Part shown: positions 9,543 to 20,611 of the stretch, one piece after another | Layout of the letters: each line of letters begins with the position of its first letter | Numbering within the stretch: the first letter of the stretch is position 1 | Source: Cutaneotrichosporon cavernicola | Lineage: Eukaryota; Basidiomycota; Tremellomycetes; Trichosporonales; Trichosporonaceae | NCBI RefSeq assembly: GCF_030864355.1 | Contig: NC_083396.1 | Location: 1,612,001-1,676,000 of the forward strand | DNA length: 64,000 bases | Direction of reading: 5' to 3' | The notes under the pieces: model-generated | Seen by the model: only the letters and a program-made list of their open reading frames with translations | Told to the model about the DNA's origin: nothing | The model's database searches: none | Position numbers and translations under genes: made by a program

Positions 9543-11526
9543 CTAGTACGGTGGCAACCTCGTCCGGTGTCCCAGGTCAAGATTCGGGAGCATGGGCGGG
9601 CCTCTTTCAAAGGACGTCTTGGAGGTGGTGCAAGTAGTCTCGGACTCGCGCCTAAAGTCGCTCATCTCGATCCCGGACACGGCCGTGTCCTTACTCTCCT
9701 GTCTTGGGCGGATAAGGCCGGCATCTGACTCGGCAGCAGCGGCGTCACTCTTGGCCTTGGCCGCGTCCATCTTGGCCAGCTCGTCGGGATGCACGCCGCT
9801 GCGTGGTCCGGGTTTCTTGATCGCCCGCCAGAACAGAGGCCACTTGCCAGTAAACTGCAGCGAGGGCGGGATGATGAGGATGAAGAGCGCAAAGCAGATC
9901 CAGCAAATGACAGCCCAGCCATTCGAGACATTGTTGTAGATCTGGCCGCCGACCACCGCACCAACAGCCGAGCTGACCGCAAAGGCGAGGTTCATAGCTG
10001 CAAACTCGTGAATCTCGGAAATACCTTCTCTGAATTTAGAGACGATGGCGACCTCGAGCGACGCAACCGTGTTGAGTGCCGTAGCGACCGTATTCGCACA
10101 TGCAAAGTATACGATGAATCCTGGGAGTGACGAGGTGAGGATCATGAGCGGGATCCATGGGAGGCAGAATGCGAGAATCGCTCCGACGACCCATTCCGTG
10201 CCGATTTTGTCGCTTGCCCATCCTGCCAACGGGCCGATGAAGAACGACGGAACCGCACCAGCGAGGTAAATGAGGCCGACAAAGTCGGCATCCTTGTGCC
10301 AGATGGTGAGGACGCGAATTGCCATCGTCGCATCAAACGCTCCGATCACAAAGCCGAACACGAAGAACTGGAAGAAAGCCACAATGCCACGGGGGAGCGA
10401 GACGAGAGCCTTGAGGACGCCCCATGGAGACAGCTCGACGACCTTGCTGTCCTCTTCGGCCTTTTCCTCGAGGCCAGCGATCTGCTTCTCCGCCTCTGTC
10501 TCTGGCGCAGCGCTAACTGCGCGCTCGAGCTCGGCAGCTTCCTCCTGATGACCCGTTTCAACGAGGGCGCGGACAGCGGCGGCTTGGCGTGCTCGCAGCT
10601 TTTTGATATCCTTGACTTCAATAATGAAGAGACGCGCGACCGTGTCGAGCGCCAGGATGATGATGACGAAGATGAACGGCGCGTGCCATCCCATGTGCTT
10701 GTACAGCGCTCCACCGATGGGCGGCGCAATCGTCGCACCGAGCGAGAGACCCGTGAACGCGAACCCGAGGTGGGTGCCGAGGTGCGAAGGGTCAATGTTC
10801 TCGCAGATGAGGGCAAAGCCGACTAGACGTTAGCACTGCCATCGGGATGGTGCCTTGAAACGGCGCTTGTCAATCTGCTCGCGACTCACCCGTCCACATG
10901 ATACAGCTTGAGAGGCCCTGCACGAAGCGGCTGACGAACATGGCCCCGTAGTGCTTGGGGATCATGAAAGTGATGCAGCTCACAATCATGATCAACACGG
11001 CTGCCACCAGTGGTCCCCGACGAACGGGGTACTTGTGGAAGAACCATGCGGTGGGAAACGTTCCGATGAAGATACCTGCAGAGTAGGCGAACAGGAGCCA
11101 AGAGGTCAGTGAGGCAATGTTCGTCATCCCCATCTCAGCCAACCTGTACGGCAAGATTGGCGCCACGATCGTGTACGCGAGAATGTCGCTCATGACGCCA
11201 ATCGTCACTACGCCGGTCAGGAAGACCGGGTGGCTGCGCCACTTGAGTCCCCATGGGTCCTTGATTCCGTGAGCGACATGACACGCTTCGTATGCGCGCG
11301 AGACTGTGCGCTTGATGCTCGTGCCCGCACCTGCACCTGCGCCACTAGTGGACGGCGCGGGCCCGGAAACGCCAGAGACGGCGCGCTTCAGATCTGGCCC
11401 CTTGTCAAGGCTGCCATCTGGCGAGTCACACGCTGCCGTCTCTTCCGAGAACGTGCCGGGGTTCTCGGGAAGCATGGATGCTGGAACTACTGCCTGCTCC
11501 ACTGGAGATCGAGGTGGGCTAGACAT
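9543..11526 (-). CDS. MFS transporter, DHA1 type
   Basis: Predicted H+-coupled multi-TM transporter of the major facilitator superfamily. Two exons (10890-11526 and 9543-10822, intron 67 nt) give 638 aa. The first about 95 residues are Ser/Pro/Gly-rich and cytosolic. TM segments begin at VFLTGVVTIGVMSD. The fifth-helix region reads LGATIAPPIGGALY, matching motif C of DHA1 drug/H+ antiporters. A charged central loop follows the sixth TM, with a second block of TM helices and a hydrophilic tail. The layout resembles fungal VMAT/SLC18-like DHA1 members. The start at 11526 is the first in-frame ATG; the open frame upstream uses no ATG. The substrate cannot be read from the sequence. Confidence 0.85.
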
Positions 11527-12361
11527 GACTGGAAGAATGCGAGTCGGCGAGCGTAGCGGAGTGGGCGTGGGCAAGTCACTTGAAACCCAATGCCGAGGGG
11601 CGGGATTTGGCCGAGGTGGAGGCTGATGTAATGCTTTTTCGATAGGTGATGGGCCAAAGTCGTGGCGACGGTGTTGCAAGAGACAAGAATTGCAGTAGTG
11701 ATGAAAGGAGAGATGTCAACTTGACATGCATGAGTTACTGGGTGATGAGGGGTTAGAGGGCGGAGAAGGAGTTGGGTGCCCGGGAGGTGGATAGGCTGGA
11801 CGGCGGGCGCCGAGAGGGGGTTGGTTCACCCACAAACTTTATGCAGGGAGGGCCATTCTGTAATTATCCGTCAATGCCAAGAGTCTGCGGAGACGGACTT
11901 GATCTCCTCACATCACATCAGGATGTCAGGCACAGCCCTAAGCCCAAGTCACACTTGGATCGCGGATGTCGTTCCGACTTGCAGCCATGATGACGACCCA
12001 GTTGCGAGATCAACTTGAGCCTCCCACTACTCGTACGGCATGCAATTATGGAAAGGGGTCGCACTTTAGCTGTGTAAAAGTTAATGTCCACCGCCTTGCG
12101 TGTTCCAGCGGACTGCCATGGTAATGTTCACGTCACACCCAAAACTTCTTCAGGATCTCAGGAGAGGCTTACGGCATGCCGCCAGGCACCATCGGAGCAT
12201 GTTCGATTCTGTCCCCAACAGTGCCTCCAGGTGCTAGTCGGTTCTTGGTTCTTGGTTCAGAGAGCTACCATGCATACAGACTCTCGCAACAATGCATGAT
12301 CCTTCCACTATAATTCAACTATATAGGCAGCCCGACCAGCGGGCGACATGTTAGCATAGGT
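11527..12361. other. intergenic between two minus-strand genes
   Basis: Contains the MFS promoter region and the 3' flank of the Kelch gene's neighbour. No supported ORF, repeat or RNA gene was seen. Confidence 0.6.
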
Positions 12362-14539
12362 CTACTGGTTCTGGTCGTCGGTGTTGACAACACGGAGCGG
12401 CGACAGGCGGTTGGGGTTTCGGTTACGGTTGAATGATCCCGCGCTAATACGCCTCTCACCCGCGACCGAAGGCCGGCGCGCGCCAGCGAGGTGGCGCGTC
12501 GTCGACGACGCCGAGTCGGACGGAACGCGCTGGTGCGTGGCCGAGGGGAGGCGCTGCGTGGAGGGGAAGCGCTGCGTGGAGGGGATGCGCTGGGTGCGGA
12601 CAGACGACATGGTGCCGTGGATCATGGGCGAGCTGGGAAACTCCATGGGCGGAAGGCTTGGGGCGGCGGACACGGGCGTGTACATTTCCGGAGAGTGCTG
12701 GTGGCTTCCGAGGGTAGCCGAGGGTGAGAGCGGCCGGAAAGCAGGCCGGCTCTCCATACTGCGCGCGAGGGCGTTCCAGTCGTCAACGGTGGCTGCGTCG
12801 GCCGCTGCATCAGACATGCCAGAGTCGCGGTCGCGGAAGGGCGACTGCTCGTGGTCGGGCGAGAGGCGGTGCTGTCCGTCCGAGCGGGGAGATCCGAGGC
12901 GCGGGCTGTCGTCGAGATGGATGAGCTGCGCGTCGTCATCGTACATTGTGGACGCGACGGGCATGTAGGGCTCAACCTCTGGCGAGCCGGGGTGCTGGAA
13001 CGAATCGCGACGCGACAAGGAACGAGGAGTACCACGACGCGGGAGGTTGGTGTACGTCGCTTCGCGGCGGTCCTGGTCGACTCGGCCAAGACCAAAGTCA
13101 ATCTCCTCCCAGTTCTTCTCGTTCTGCGAGCTCACCAGCTCGGAAGGCGAGACCTGAACAAGCTCACGAGACGCAATAGTCCCATCGTCACCAACGCCGG
13201 CGCCCGAGCCTCGGCGGAAGACGCGCTCAATTGCCGAACGCATGTTGCTGCTCCACGAAGACGAGGGGTATGCGTTACCCGTACGCCCACCGTTGAAGTT
13301 GTTGAAGTGGCCATTATCCTCCTGCGTCGAGAAGGAGAAGTGGGACGCCAAGCGACGCTTGCGCTTGTTACGCTGGTGGCGGCGCCAGAGCCACATCGCG
13401 AGAGGCAAGAGGATGACGGTGAGGATGACGACGGGGGCGGCGATAGCTGCCGTGTTCGTCTTCTTAGTCGAAGGCGCGGCTGCCGCGAGGGGGGTGTTCT
13501 GCCCCAGAAGAGAAGGAGACCAGTCCTTGGTCCACTCCCAGTCGGCTGCATTCTGGGAACGCATGTCGAGGTAGTGCACGTCGGCGGTCGGGGCACCATC
13601 CGACCCCATCCCGAAGGCGGTGATCATCACACCCGAAGGTGTTACGACAGAGGTGTGGTACGCCAGGCCCGAGGCAGGCTTGATGTTGGCCGGCTGGCTC
13701 CACTCCCACGTCTTGGTGTTGAGGGTCGCGAGCATCTGACTCGGCGTAATGTTGCCAGATGCCGAGTCGTACTCTGAGCCACCGTGGAGCACCAGCATGT
13801 CGAGGCTGGGGTGGGCCACCAGGGTCGCACCCAGCCGACCGGCAGGGACCTCGCCACTGAGCTTCTGGGCCACCCAGCCATCCGAGGCGGTCCATACCCC
13901 CACAGTATCGAGGGAGACGAGCGTGCCGTCAGCAGCCTGGCCACCAGCAAGGTACACGGCCTCGGAGGTGGACGCAAGGGCAAAGTCGGCGACGGCGAGG
14001 TTGGTGCCCGTCAGGGAGGATGGGAGCTTGGCCGAGGACACGGCAGAGTCCGTGACAGGAACGGGCAAAGTGTCGGCCGCAGCGTATGCTGATGCCGAGT
14101 TGTGACACGTGCTCGTGTCGGCGATACCGCCCACAACCATGATCCCGTCGTGGATGGGGGCCGCGGCGGCGCCATGCCGGCGATGAAGGGAGGTAGGCGA
14201 CGCTGAAGTCCACTGTCCGTTTGAGAGGTCAAGGGAGTGGGCAATGCCGTCAGAGGCGCATGAGGCCGTCATGCCACCCACGACGACGAGGGTGTCATCC
14301 TGAAGCGCCATCGAGGCGAAGGCGTGTGCCGGCAGGCCCGAGGTCGGCCCGTCAGTCCAGGTTGCGGACGAGTTGAGGGGGAGTACGAGGACCTCGTTGG
14401 TGATCTGCGTACCCGCGCCTGCTACGCTGCCGCCGACAACGTACATTGCCTGCTTGGAGTCGACGTAGGCGGCCCTGTGGCCCCACCGGGCCGTGGGGTT
14501 GAGCGCCTGTGCCGAGGGGATGAAGAGGAGGTGAAGCAT
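12362..14539 (-). CDS. Kelch-repeat single-pass membrane protein
   Basis: An intronless gene of 725 aa from the ATG at 14539; an in-frame ATG at 14596 would add 19 residues. I prefer 14539 because it opens a short signal-like peptide (MLHLLFIPSAQA) before the first repeat. The ectodomain holds about six Kelch-type blades with the usual hydrophobic-GG ends (AMYVVGG, TLVVVGG, GIMVVGG, AVYLAGG, DMLVLHGG). A TM lies at about residues 360-385, followed by a basic stop-transfer RRHQRNKRKRR. The C-terminal about 330 residues are Ser/Pro/Arg-rich and likely disordered, with RIPSTQRFPSTQRLPS repeats. It is probably a cell-surface or secretory-pathway protein. The ligand is unknown. Confidence 0.8.
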   Translation of the reverse strand: MLHLLFIPSAQALNPTARWGHRAAYVDSKQAMYVVGGSVAGAGTQITNEVLVLPLNSSATWTDGPTSGLPAHAFASMALQDDTLVVVGGMTASCASDGIAHSLDLSNGQWTSASPTSLHRRHGAAAAPIHDGIMVVGGIADTSTCHNSASAYAAADTLPVPVTDSAVSSAKLPSSLTGTNLAVADFALASTSEAVYLAGGQAADGTLVSLDTVGVWTASDGWVAQKLSGEVPAGRLGATLVAHPSLDMLVLHGGSEYDSASGNITPSQMLATLNTKTWEWSQPANIKPASGLAYHTSVVTPSGVMITAFGMGSDGAPTADVHYLDMRSQNAADWEWTKDWSPSLLGQNTPLAAAAPSTKKTNTAAIAAPVVILTVILLPLAMWLWRRHQRNKRKRRLASHFSFSTQEDNGHFNNFNGGRTGNAYPSSSWSSNMRSAIERVFRRGSGAGVGDDGTIASRELVQVSPSELVSSQNEKNWEEIDFGLGRVDQDRREATYTNLPRRGTPRSLSRRDSFQHPGSPEVEPYMPVASTMYDDDAQLIHLDDSPRLGSPRSDGQHRLSPDHEQSPFRDRDSGMSDAAADAATVDDWNALARSMESRPAFRPLSPSATLGSHQHSPEMYTPVSAAPSLPPMEFPSSPMIHGTMSSVRTQRIPSTQRFPSTQRLPSATHQRVPSDSASSTTRHLAGARRPSVAGERRISAGSFNRNRNPNRLSPLRVVNTDDQNQ

Positions 14540-15359
14540 GTTTGGATGGGAATTGGGATGGGGTCGAAACCGGTCGACGGTCGGGGGCCTCGTCAAGAGG
14601 TGATAGCTGTCCTCGTCAAGAGGCAGGTAGACGATGAGCTGGCCAGCAGCTCGGTGTGAAGTGGATGGGGAAGAGGGAAGAACTGCAATGCGCTGGAGTG
14701 GGGGATATGTACTCTATGAGCTGGGGGGAGGCTTTGAATGGTGAGAAGCCTTGCCACCTACGTCAGGAACAGGCTGGGGTCAGCCAAGTCAGTGATTGGT
14801 CAGCTGTGAGGCGTTCATGAGGTGTCCAGGGTGCTTTACCCATTGAATGGAGTATGTCAGTTATTGTTGGTTGTTGAAGTGATACAAGATCAAAGGACAA
14901 GGGTCTAAAAATCAGGCGCCAGAGATGGCAGGTTAGTTGTGGCGTTGCCAAGTTGACGAGGCTTGCTCATTGGTGGCTGACCACATAACATGACACTCTC
15001 AAGTGATCGAACGGGAGTATTTTGTTATCAATGTACGTGGAGTTTTAATGAAACAGCCCACGTGCTATTCACGTGACACTCCATGATTGCCACCATGTGA
15101 CCGCAAAAGTTCACACTTGAGCCACTTGAATGGGTGGGAGGGAAGCAACGCTGTGTGGGTCAAGTCAAGCCAACAGACCAACACCAAAGTCAACGCTCCA
15201 TTCTTCAACTCTTCAACTCTTCAACTCAAAACAGAGGACATCATTACCTTCTCTGACGTACCCACTGCTTGCAACGACCTAACCCGTCCATCACTCTTGT
15301 CACTGCCAAATTACGGCCGCTAGCTCTCGCCACAACCTCCACCTCCACCACACCTGATC
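14540..15359. other. divergent promoter region (Kelch gene / La)
   Basis: No ORF of note. Two CACGTG palindromes lie at 15059-15064 and 15070-15075. A tandem TTCAACTC run sits near 15205-15230 just before the La leader. Confidence 0.6.
15059..15075. promoter_or_regulatory. paired CACGTG E-box-like sites
   Basis: Two CACGTG hexamers, the second followed by AC (CACGTGAC), lie 11 bp apart about 290 bp upstream of the La start codon. CACGTGA is the core of Cbf1-type bHLH sites in fungi. Function here is inference. Confidence 0.4.
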
Positions 15360-17036
15360 ATGTCCGCTGAGGCCGCTACTAAGACTGAGGCCGTGCCCTC
15401 GCTCGAGGTCGACGCTGCCGGTGTCCCTGTCGTCGAGGGCAAGACCGCTGATGAGGTCACCACCGCAATGGACAAGTCTGCCAAGCAGAGTAGGTCTCGC
15501 ACTTGGATGTTGGCTAACCCAAGTCTACTTCTACTTCTCCGACTCGAACCTGCCCGTGGACAAGTTCTTCTTCTCGCTCACGGCCTGCAACGAGCAGGGC
15601 TGGGTCCCTATCAAGACCATCCTCACCTTCAAGCGTATGCGCGAGTTCCAGGCCTTTGGCGTCCCAGTTGTTGCTGAGGCGCTTCGCAAGGCAGCCGAGG
15701 CTGAGGGCAGCCACCCCCTCGTCGCTGTTTCCGAGGACGGCGCCAACGTCCGCCGTGTCCGGCCCCTTGAGCCAGTTACGGACGCGTGGGAGCGCTCGGT
15801 TTATGTGGTATGTCGCCTCTTGAATACGAGTATCGCTGACATTCGCAGAAGGGCTTTGGAGAGGGCGACAACGAGACAAACACACAGGAGAAGATCGAGG
15901 AGTGGTTCGAGCAGTTTGGCAAGATCAACGCCGTCCGTCGCCGCAAGGAGGACATTGAGGGCAAGGGCATGGCTGGCAAGGGCAAGGGCGCGTTCAAGGT
16001 GAGTCTCCCCGACGGAGCGCACGGACCAGTTTGGACGTGACTGACATTCCCCCCAGGGTTCCGTCTTCGCCGAGTTTGCGTACGCGTCCGAGATGGCCAA
16101 GTTCCTCGAGAACAAGGCCGACCACCCCAAGTTTATCGAGAGCGAGGAGCTGGTTATCGAGTCCAAGAACGACTACGTTAAGCGCAAGTGCAAGGAGAAG
16201 GGCATCCCCGAGTCGGAGATCCACCGCTCTCGCCCGGAGCGCAACGCGCCCCGCAAGTTTAACGCTTTCCGCGAGATGAACAAGATCTCTGAGGGCCGGA
16301 GCGGCGACCTCGCCAAGATCCCCAAGGATGTGGAGATTGTTGGCGAGGCCCCCGCCGTCGATGGCGGTTTCAAGCGCAAGCGCGAGGACGGTGACAACGA
16401 GGGCCGCCGCGAGAAGAAGGAGCGGACCCCCCTCACCTTTGAGTACAAGGGTGTGCGTCTTGAGATCGACGACAATGGTCAGATCAAGAACCCTGCCGAG
16501 GTGCCGTTCGAGGACGGCTGCGCCGTCAAGTTTACCGTCCAGGGCGAGGACAACTGGAAGGACCTCAAGGCCAAGGTTGTTGAGACTGCCATCTCTGACG
16601 TCTTCATGGCCCTCCCCGCAGGTGCCAAGGTCGGTACGATCGCGCACCAGAGCTCTACCAAGATCACCGATGAGGAGCTTGACAAGCTCGTCGGCGCCGG
16701 TCTCCAGTACGGTGGCAGTGCGGTCACGTGGGAGCGCATGAACGGTACGCGTCCCTAAAATAACAATGCTGACGGACAGAGGAGGAGCAGCGCGAGTTCT
16801 GGGTCAAGCGTGCCAACTACCAGGCCAGCGTCAAGCACAAGGAGGCAAAGGAGGCGCGCCGTCACGAGTGGAAGGGTGGCCGTGGTCGTGGTGGTCGTGG
16901 TGGACGTGGCGGCCGTGGCCGTGGCGGTTTCCGTGGCCGTGGTGGGGGTAACCGCGGTGGCGACCGCAACCGCGAGAGGGCTGCTGCGGCCGCTGCCGGT
17001 CTCCCGCCTACCGTCGGTTCTGTCAAGTCTGATTAA
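15360..17036 (+). CDS. LHP1: La protein (LARP3/Lhp1), RNA chaperone
   Basis: La binds the 3' oligo-U of Pol III transcripts such as pre-tRNA in the nucleus. Five exons (15360-15489, 15524-15807, 15849-15998, 16057-16744, 16780-17036) give 502 aa; introns are 34, 41, 58 and 35 nt. A La motif starts at about residue 43 (QIYFYFSDSNLPVDKF, only visible after splicing). RRM1 follows from about 135 (SVYVKGFGEG, then GSVFAEFAY as RNP1). A basic linker with KRKRED precedes a C-terminal xRRM-like domain (VRLEIDDNGQI, AVKFTVQGEDN) at about 305-420. The tail is RGG-rich (GGRGRGG repeats) at about 450-480. All expected La elements are present and intact. Confidence 0.95.
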
Positions 17037-17876
17037 ACTGTAGTGTAGTTTGTCATTGGGCACGATTGGATTCATATCATTTGTTAGAGTGCATGGATGG
17101 CTACCATATAGCCAACGGAAGACGTGCGAGCGTGTCGGCGGTGAGTGGCGTACATTGTCACTCATGACTGGTGGTCAATGCGTACTCATCGCGCACGCCT
17201 TGGTGCGACAGATGTGCAGTTACTATGTCCTCCACCCCACGGCCCTCGCGGTCCATGCTATCAGCTTCCATCGCCATATCAAGATCTCAATCTTCCTTGA
17301 ACATGTGTCCAACGCAGGTTCATTGATTCGACTCGACTCAACTCGCTTCACTTGTTCACATCAAGTCAAAGTGAGTGGCGCAGGACGGTACCGGAACGTG
17401 CGTCGCCACCGGCCGCCACCGCCATCGCAACAGACTCCTTTGTCCTCATCGCCTTGCACGTCACCTTGCTTCATCTCAACCTCCCTGGCACGTCACCTTC
17501 CTTCATCTCAACCTTCCCGCCACCTCCATAACTCTCACCTCACCTCTCCTCCCCTCACAAGCCGCCGCTTGCTCACTCGCATCCTCACTCGCATCCTCGC
17601 CTCTGACCACCACCCCTCCCATCCACCCACCTTGCTCCGTTCCCATCACCATCTCCCAAGTAACCAAGCCCCTCGATAACAACCCCGACACCACCCAACA
17701 ACAACCCCCACCCCAACGCACCCCCTCCCTCCCACTCTGGGTGCATGCTCCGCTCCTGGTCCGACGCCGCGTGGATCCGCCCTCATCCCGCCCCAACTCC
17801 AGGCCGGCCCAACCTGGCTATTCGCGTTCCCCTCTCCATCCCGCGGTACCACAACCCTCCAACCACTTCGCTAGCA
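17037..17876. other. intergenic, CT-rich leader near the 3' side
   Basis: No gene is supported. From about 17400 the plus strand is rich in CCTCAC/CATCC runs, as in fungal leaders, before the ATG at 17877. Confidence 0.55.
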
Positions 17877-18672
17877 ATGCACGAGCCGACGCATCTAGCC
17901 ATCTTCCGCTCAGGCGCCCCCGGCGCGCCATTTGCCTTCGAGCCAGCCTACTCGCACGCGCTGAGTGTTCCTCCCGTAGGCAGATTCCTCAAATCCGCCA
18001 TCCATGTGACGGAGGACGAGCCGTGGGGACCACCAAAGCCCGACCCCGAGATCATGGCGCTCAAAGTCGACCCGCGACCCAACAACTACGCCGCTCTGAA
18101 CCGGGCTAATAAGCGGGAAGTGGACCTCATCCTGGCCGAGATGAAGAGAGCGATCAAGGCCAAGCAGAAGGCCGAGGTTGAGCGAGCGAAGAAGGCTGCG
18201 GCACTCAAGAAGATTTCGGATCGAGAGAAGGACAAAGAGAAGCGAGCTGCTGAGAAGGACGCGGCGAAGAAACGTAAAGTGGCGGAGAAGGCGCACTTGA
18301 AAGCCCTCAAAGAAAGCAAACGGTACGCGTCCTTTGGTCCTTTTGTGTACGTTTAGCTGATTCAAGGACGGCCAAGGCGCAGTATACCAGCGCCTCTCGC
18401 GAGACGGGGATACCGCCCGAGTTCTGGTTCCCTTATCCGCCAATGTGTGCATATCGCCGTCCCCTGGCCAGTGGCGACGGGTGGCCGCTGATGAGTCGCA
18501 CTATGACGCAGGTGAGACTGGCCGCTGGGGAAGGGGAAGGACCGGCTGGCGGCTGGCCGAGACGGCCCTTCCCCGCTACCCCGCTGTTTGCTTACTGTAG
18601 GCAATACACGATTTCGAGTACGAGGACCGCCTGATACGCACTGCGAACGGGCAGCTCGTCGGCTTCTTCTAG
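17877..18672 (+). CDS. Lys-rich coiled-coil orphan protein
   Basis: Not recognised. Three exons (17877-18322, 18367-18511, 18601-18672; introns 44 and 89 nt) join in frame and give 220 aa. The N-terminal third has aromatic and Pro residues (FAFEPAYSHA). Residues about 82-148 form a strongly charged Lys/Ala/Glu helix (KAAALKKISDREKDKEKRA) likely to be coiled coil and nuclear. The spliced C-terminus (IPPEFWFPYPPMC, then FEYEDRLIRTANGQLVGFF) looks like a folded or binding module. An in-frame ATG at 17745 would add 44 residues, but the 17877 site sits closer to the leader and has a better context. If unspliced, the frame stops at 18356 after 160 codons. Confidence 0.6.
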
Positions 18673-19119
18673 TCGTTGCAATGTGCTCATGTGTTGATAG
18701 ACTGTATTGCTGAATGTATCTAGATCCCCGTAACCCCACGGCTGTGGTGGTCGTTGGATGGTTTGGTACCCAAGGGCGTGGGCGCCGGTTACTGTACATT
18801 TGGGTGGGCAGACCGGCGACTCGCTCAACCGGTCTCTGTGCGGAACTGTTGAATCTTACTGCCGTCGTGCGCAAAGCACCAACGTTCTCTCATCATCATC
18901 TCTCATCTCATCTCATCTCATCTCATCTCATCTCATCTCATCTCATCTCATCTCATCTCATCTCATCTCATCTCATCTCATCTATCATCTAGTATCATAC
19001 ATAAACGACCCGTCGTCGCTCCTTCGTGTCGCCTCGCTACTTGAACTCGGTCATCTCGGTCAATACCCTCAGGGCCATCTGTGGTATATCCATCTCAACT
19101 CCTCTTCCATTACAACATC
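18673..19119. other. intergenic with a microsatellite
   Basis: No gene is seen. The (TCTCA)n tract at 18901-18983 lies about 140 bp upstream of the APH gene start. Confidence 0.6.
18901..18983. repeat. TCTCA pentanucleotide microsatellite, about 16.6 copies
   Basis: Perfect tandem TCTCA units in the promoter or leader region of the APH-fold gene. A short related tract occurs at about 23755-23790. Confidence 0.97.
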
Positions 19120-20566
19120 ATGGGCGACGGCACAGTTGTCGGCGCACTCCGCGCCCCCCTCGACCTCTCCAAGCTCGTCCCCTACCTCGAGCAGAACGTG
19201 GACGGCTTCCAGGGCCCTGTCGAGCCCAAGCAATTTGGCGTGAGCTCTCTCTTCCGTCCCGCCTAACCTCAGTTCGGCCAGTCCAACCCCACCTACCTCC
19301 TCGAAACACCCAGCAAGAAATACGTGTTGCGCCGCGCACCACTGGGTAAACTGCTGTCCAAGACGGCTCACCGCGTCGACCGCGAATTCGTCATCCTCAA
19401 TGCTCTGAACCAGTACAATGCCCGGCTTCCGCCCCAGTCTGCCCGTCGTGTGCCCGTGCCAGAAGTTTATGCGCTCTGCATGGACCCAGAGGTCGCGGGG
19501 GCGCCCTTCTATCTCATGGAGTTTATCAAGGGCCGTATCTTCACGGATGTGCGCATGCAGAGTCTGCCGCGCGAGGAGCGGGATGCTTGGTGAGTCGGCC
19601 TGGGAAGCTCACCTGCCAACAGAAACACCCCCCCCCCCCCCCCCCCCCCCCCCCCCGCTAACGACCAGCTGGCACGCCGCCATCGCCACCCTCGCAAAGT
19701 TGGCCACCGTTCCCATCGCCGACCTGCAGCTGGACAAGTCGTTCGCAGCCGACCCGCTCGCCAAGCCCTACTTCCCGCGCCAAGTCAAATCACTCATGAA
19801 AGTATCGGACGCGCAGAGCGCCACGCCAGTCAAGCAGAACGGCGGCAAGCCCCTCGGCGACATCGAGCACGCGCAGGACCTCCGGCACTACTTTGAGAAG
19901 GGAGCGCAGGTCGTTGCGCGTGCTGAGACTATGCATGGCGCATCGGTGGTTCACGGCGACTACAAGATTGACAATGTTGTGAGTTTGCTCTTCTTGCTCG
20001 CAACTGGCTCCACCCGGCTTACCCAGATCTTCCATCCCACCGAACCCCGCGTTATCGGCATCCTCGACTGGGAACTGTGTACTCTCGGATCGCCGCTCGC
20101 CGACTTGGGTAACGTCCTCATGCCATTCTCATTTACGCCTGTCACGCGTGGTGACTTGGACCGGCTAGGCCTCAAGCCCGACGGCCTGACCAACCTCATG
20201 ATCGGGCTCAAGGGTCTTCCCTCGTCCGAGACTGGGATTCCTCAAGTATCGCAGCTCGAGCGGTGGTGGGTCGACGAGATGAATGCCGGTTATAAGTGGC
20301 ATGCGGCCCACTCGCCGTCGATGAAGGGCAAGGCGTCTTCGCCTGCGCCATGGAGTTACCCCATCGCCGGACTCGAGTGGGTGCGCGCGTGGATGCTCTG
20401 GCGGCTGGCCATTATCGCGCAGGGCATCGCTGCCCGTGCAGCGCTCGGACAGGCTAGCAGTGCCACTGCCAGCCCCAGTAGGGAGAGGTTTGACTTCTTC
20501 GGCCGGATGGCGTATCGCGCCATGGTGGATGGTGACAAGGCCGAAGACATCAGTGCCAAGTTGTAG
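19120..20566 (+). CDS. APH-fold phosphotransferase, ACAD10/11 N-domain type
   Basis: Predicted small-molecule kinase of the APH/choline-kinase fold, close to the N-terminal domain of ACAD10/ACAD11. Those domains phosphorylate 4-hydroxyacyl-CoA; the substrate here is inference. Four exons (19120-19239, 19273-19589, 19669-19978, 20027-20566) give 428 aa. Visible motifs: VLRRAPLGKLL (nucleotide loop strand and Lys/Arg), FYLMEFIKG (hinge), VVHGDYKIDNV (catalytic HGDxxxxN) and GILDWEL (Mg-binding Asp). No acyl-CoA dehydrogenase domain follows, so it is the stand-alone form common in fungi. Intron 2 carries a 29-base C homopolymer directly before its branch site. The stop lies 45 nt from the stop of the convergent TPP1-like gene. 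Confidence 0.88.
19628..19656 (+). repeat. C29 homopolymer inside an intron
   Basis: An uninterrupted run of 29 C on the plus strand inside intron 2 of the APH gene, followed at once by GCTAAC (branch site) and GACCAG (acceptor). Confidence 0.9.
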
Positions 20567-20611
20567 ATTGATGCAGGTTCAACTATCGCCCACTTTTATG
20601 CAGCGTCATAA

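Noticed and set aside
12851..13777. 308-codon plus-strand frame
   Set aside because: Antisense shadow of the Kelch-type gene.
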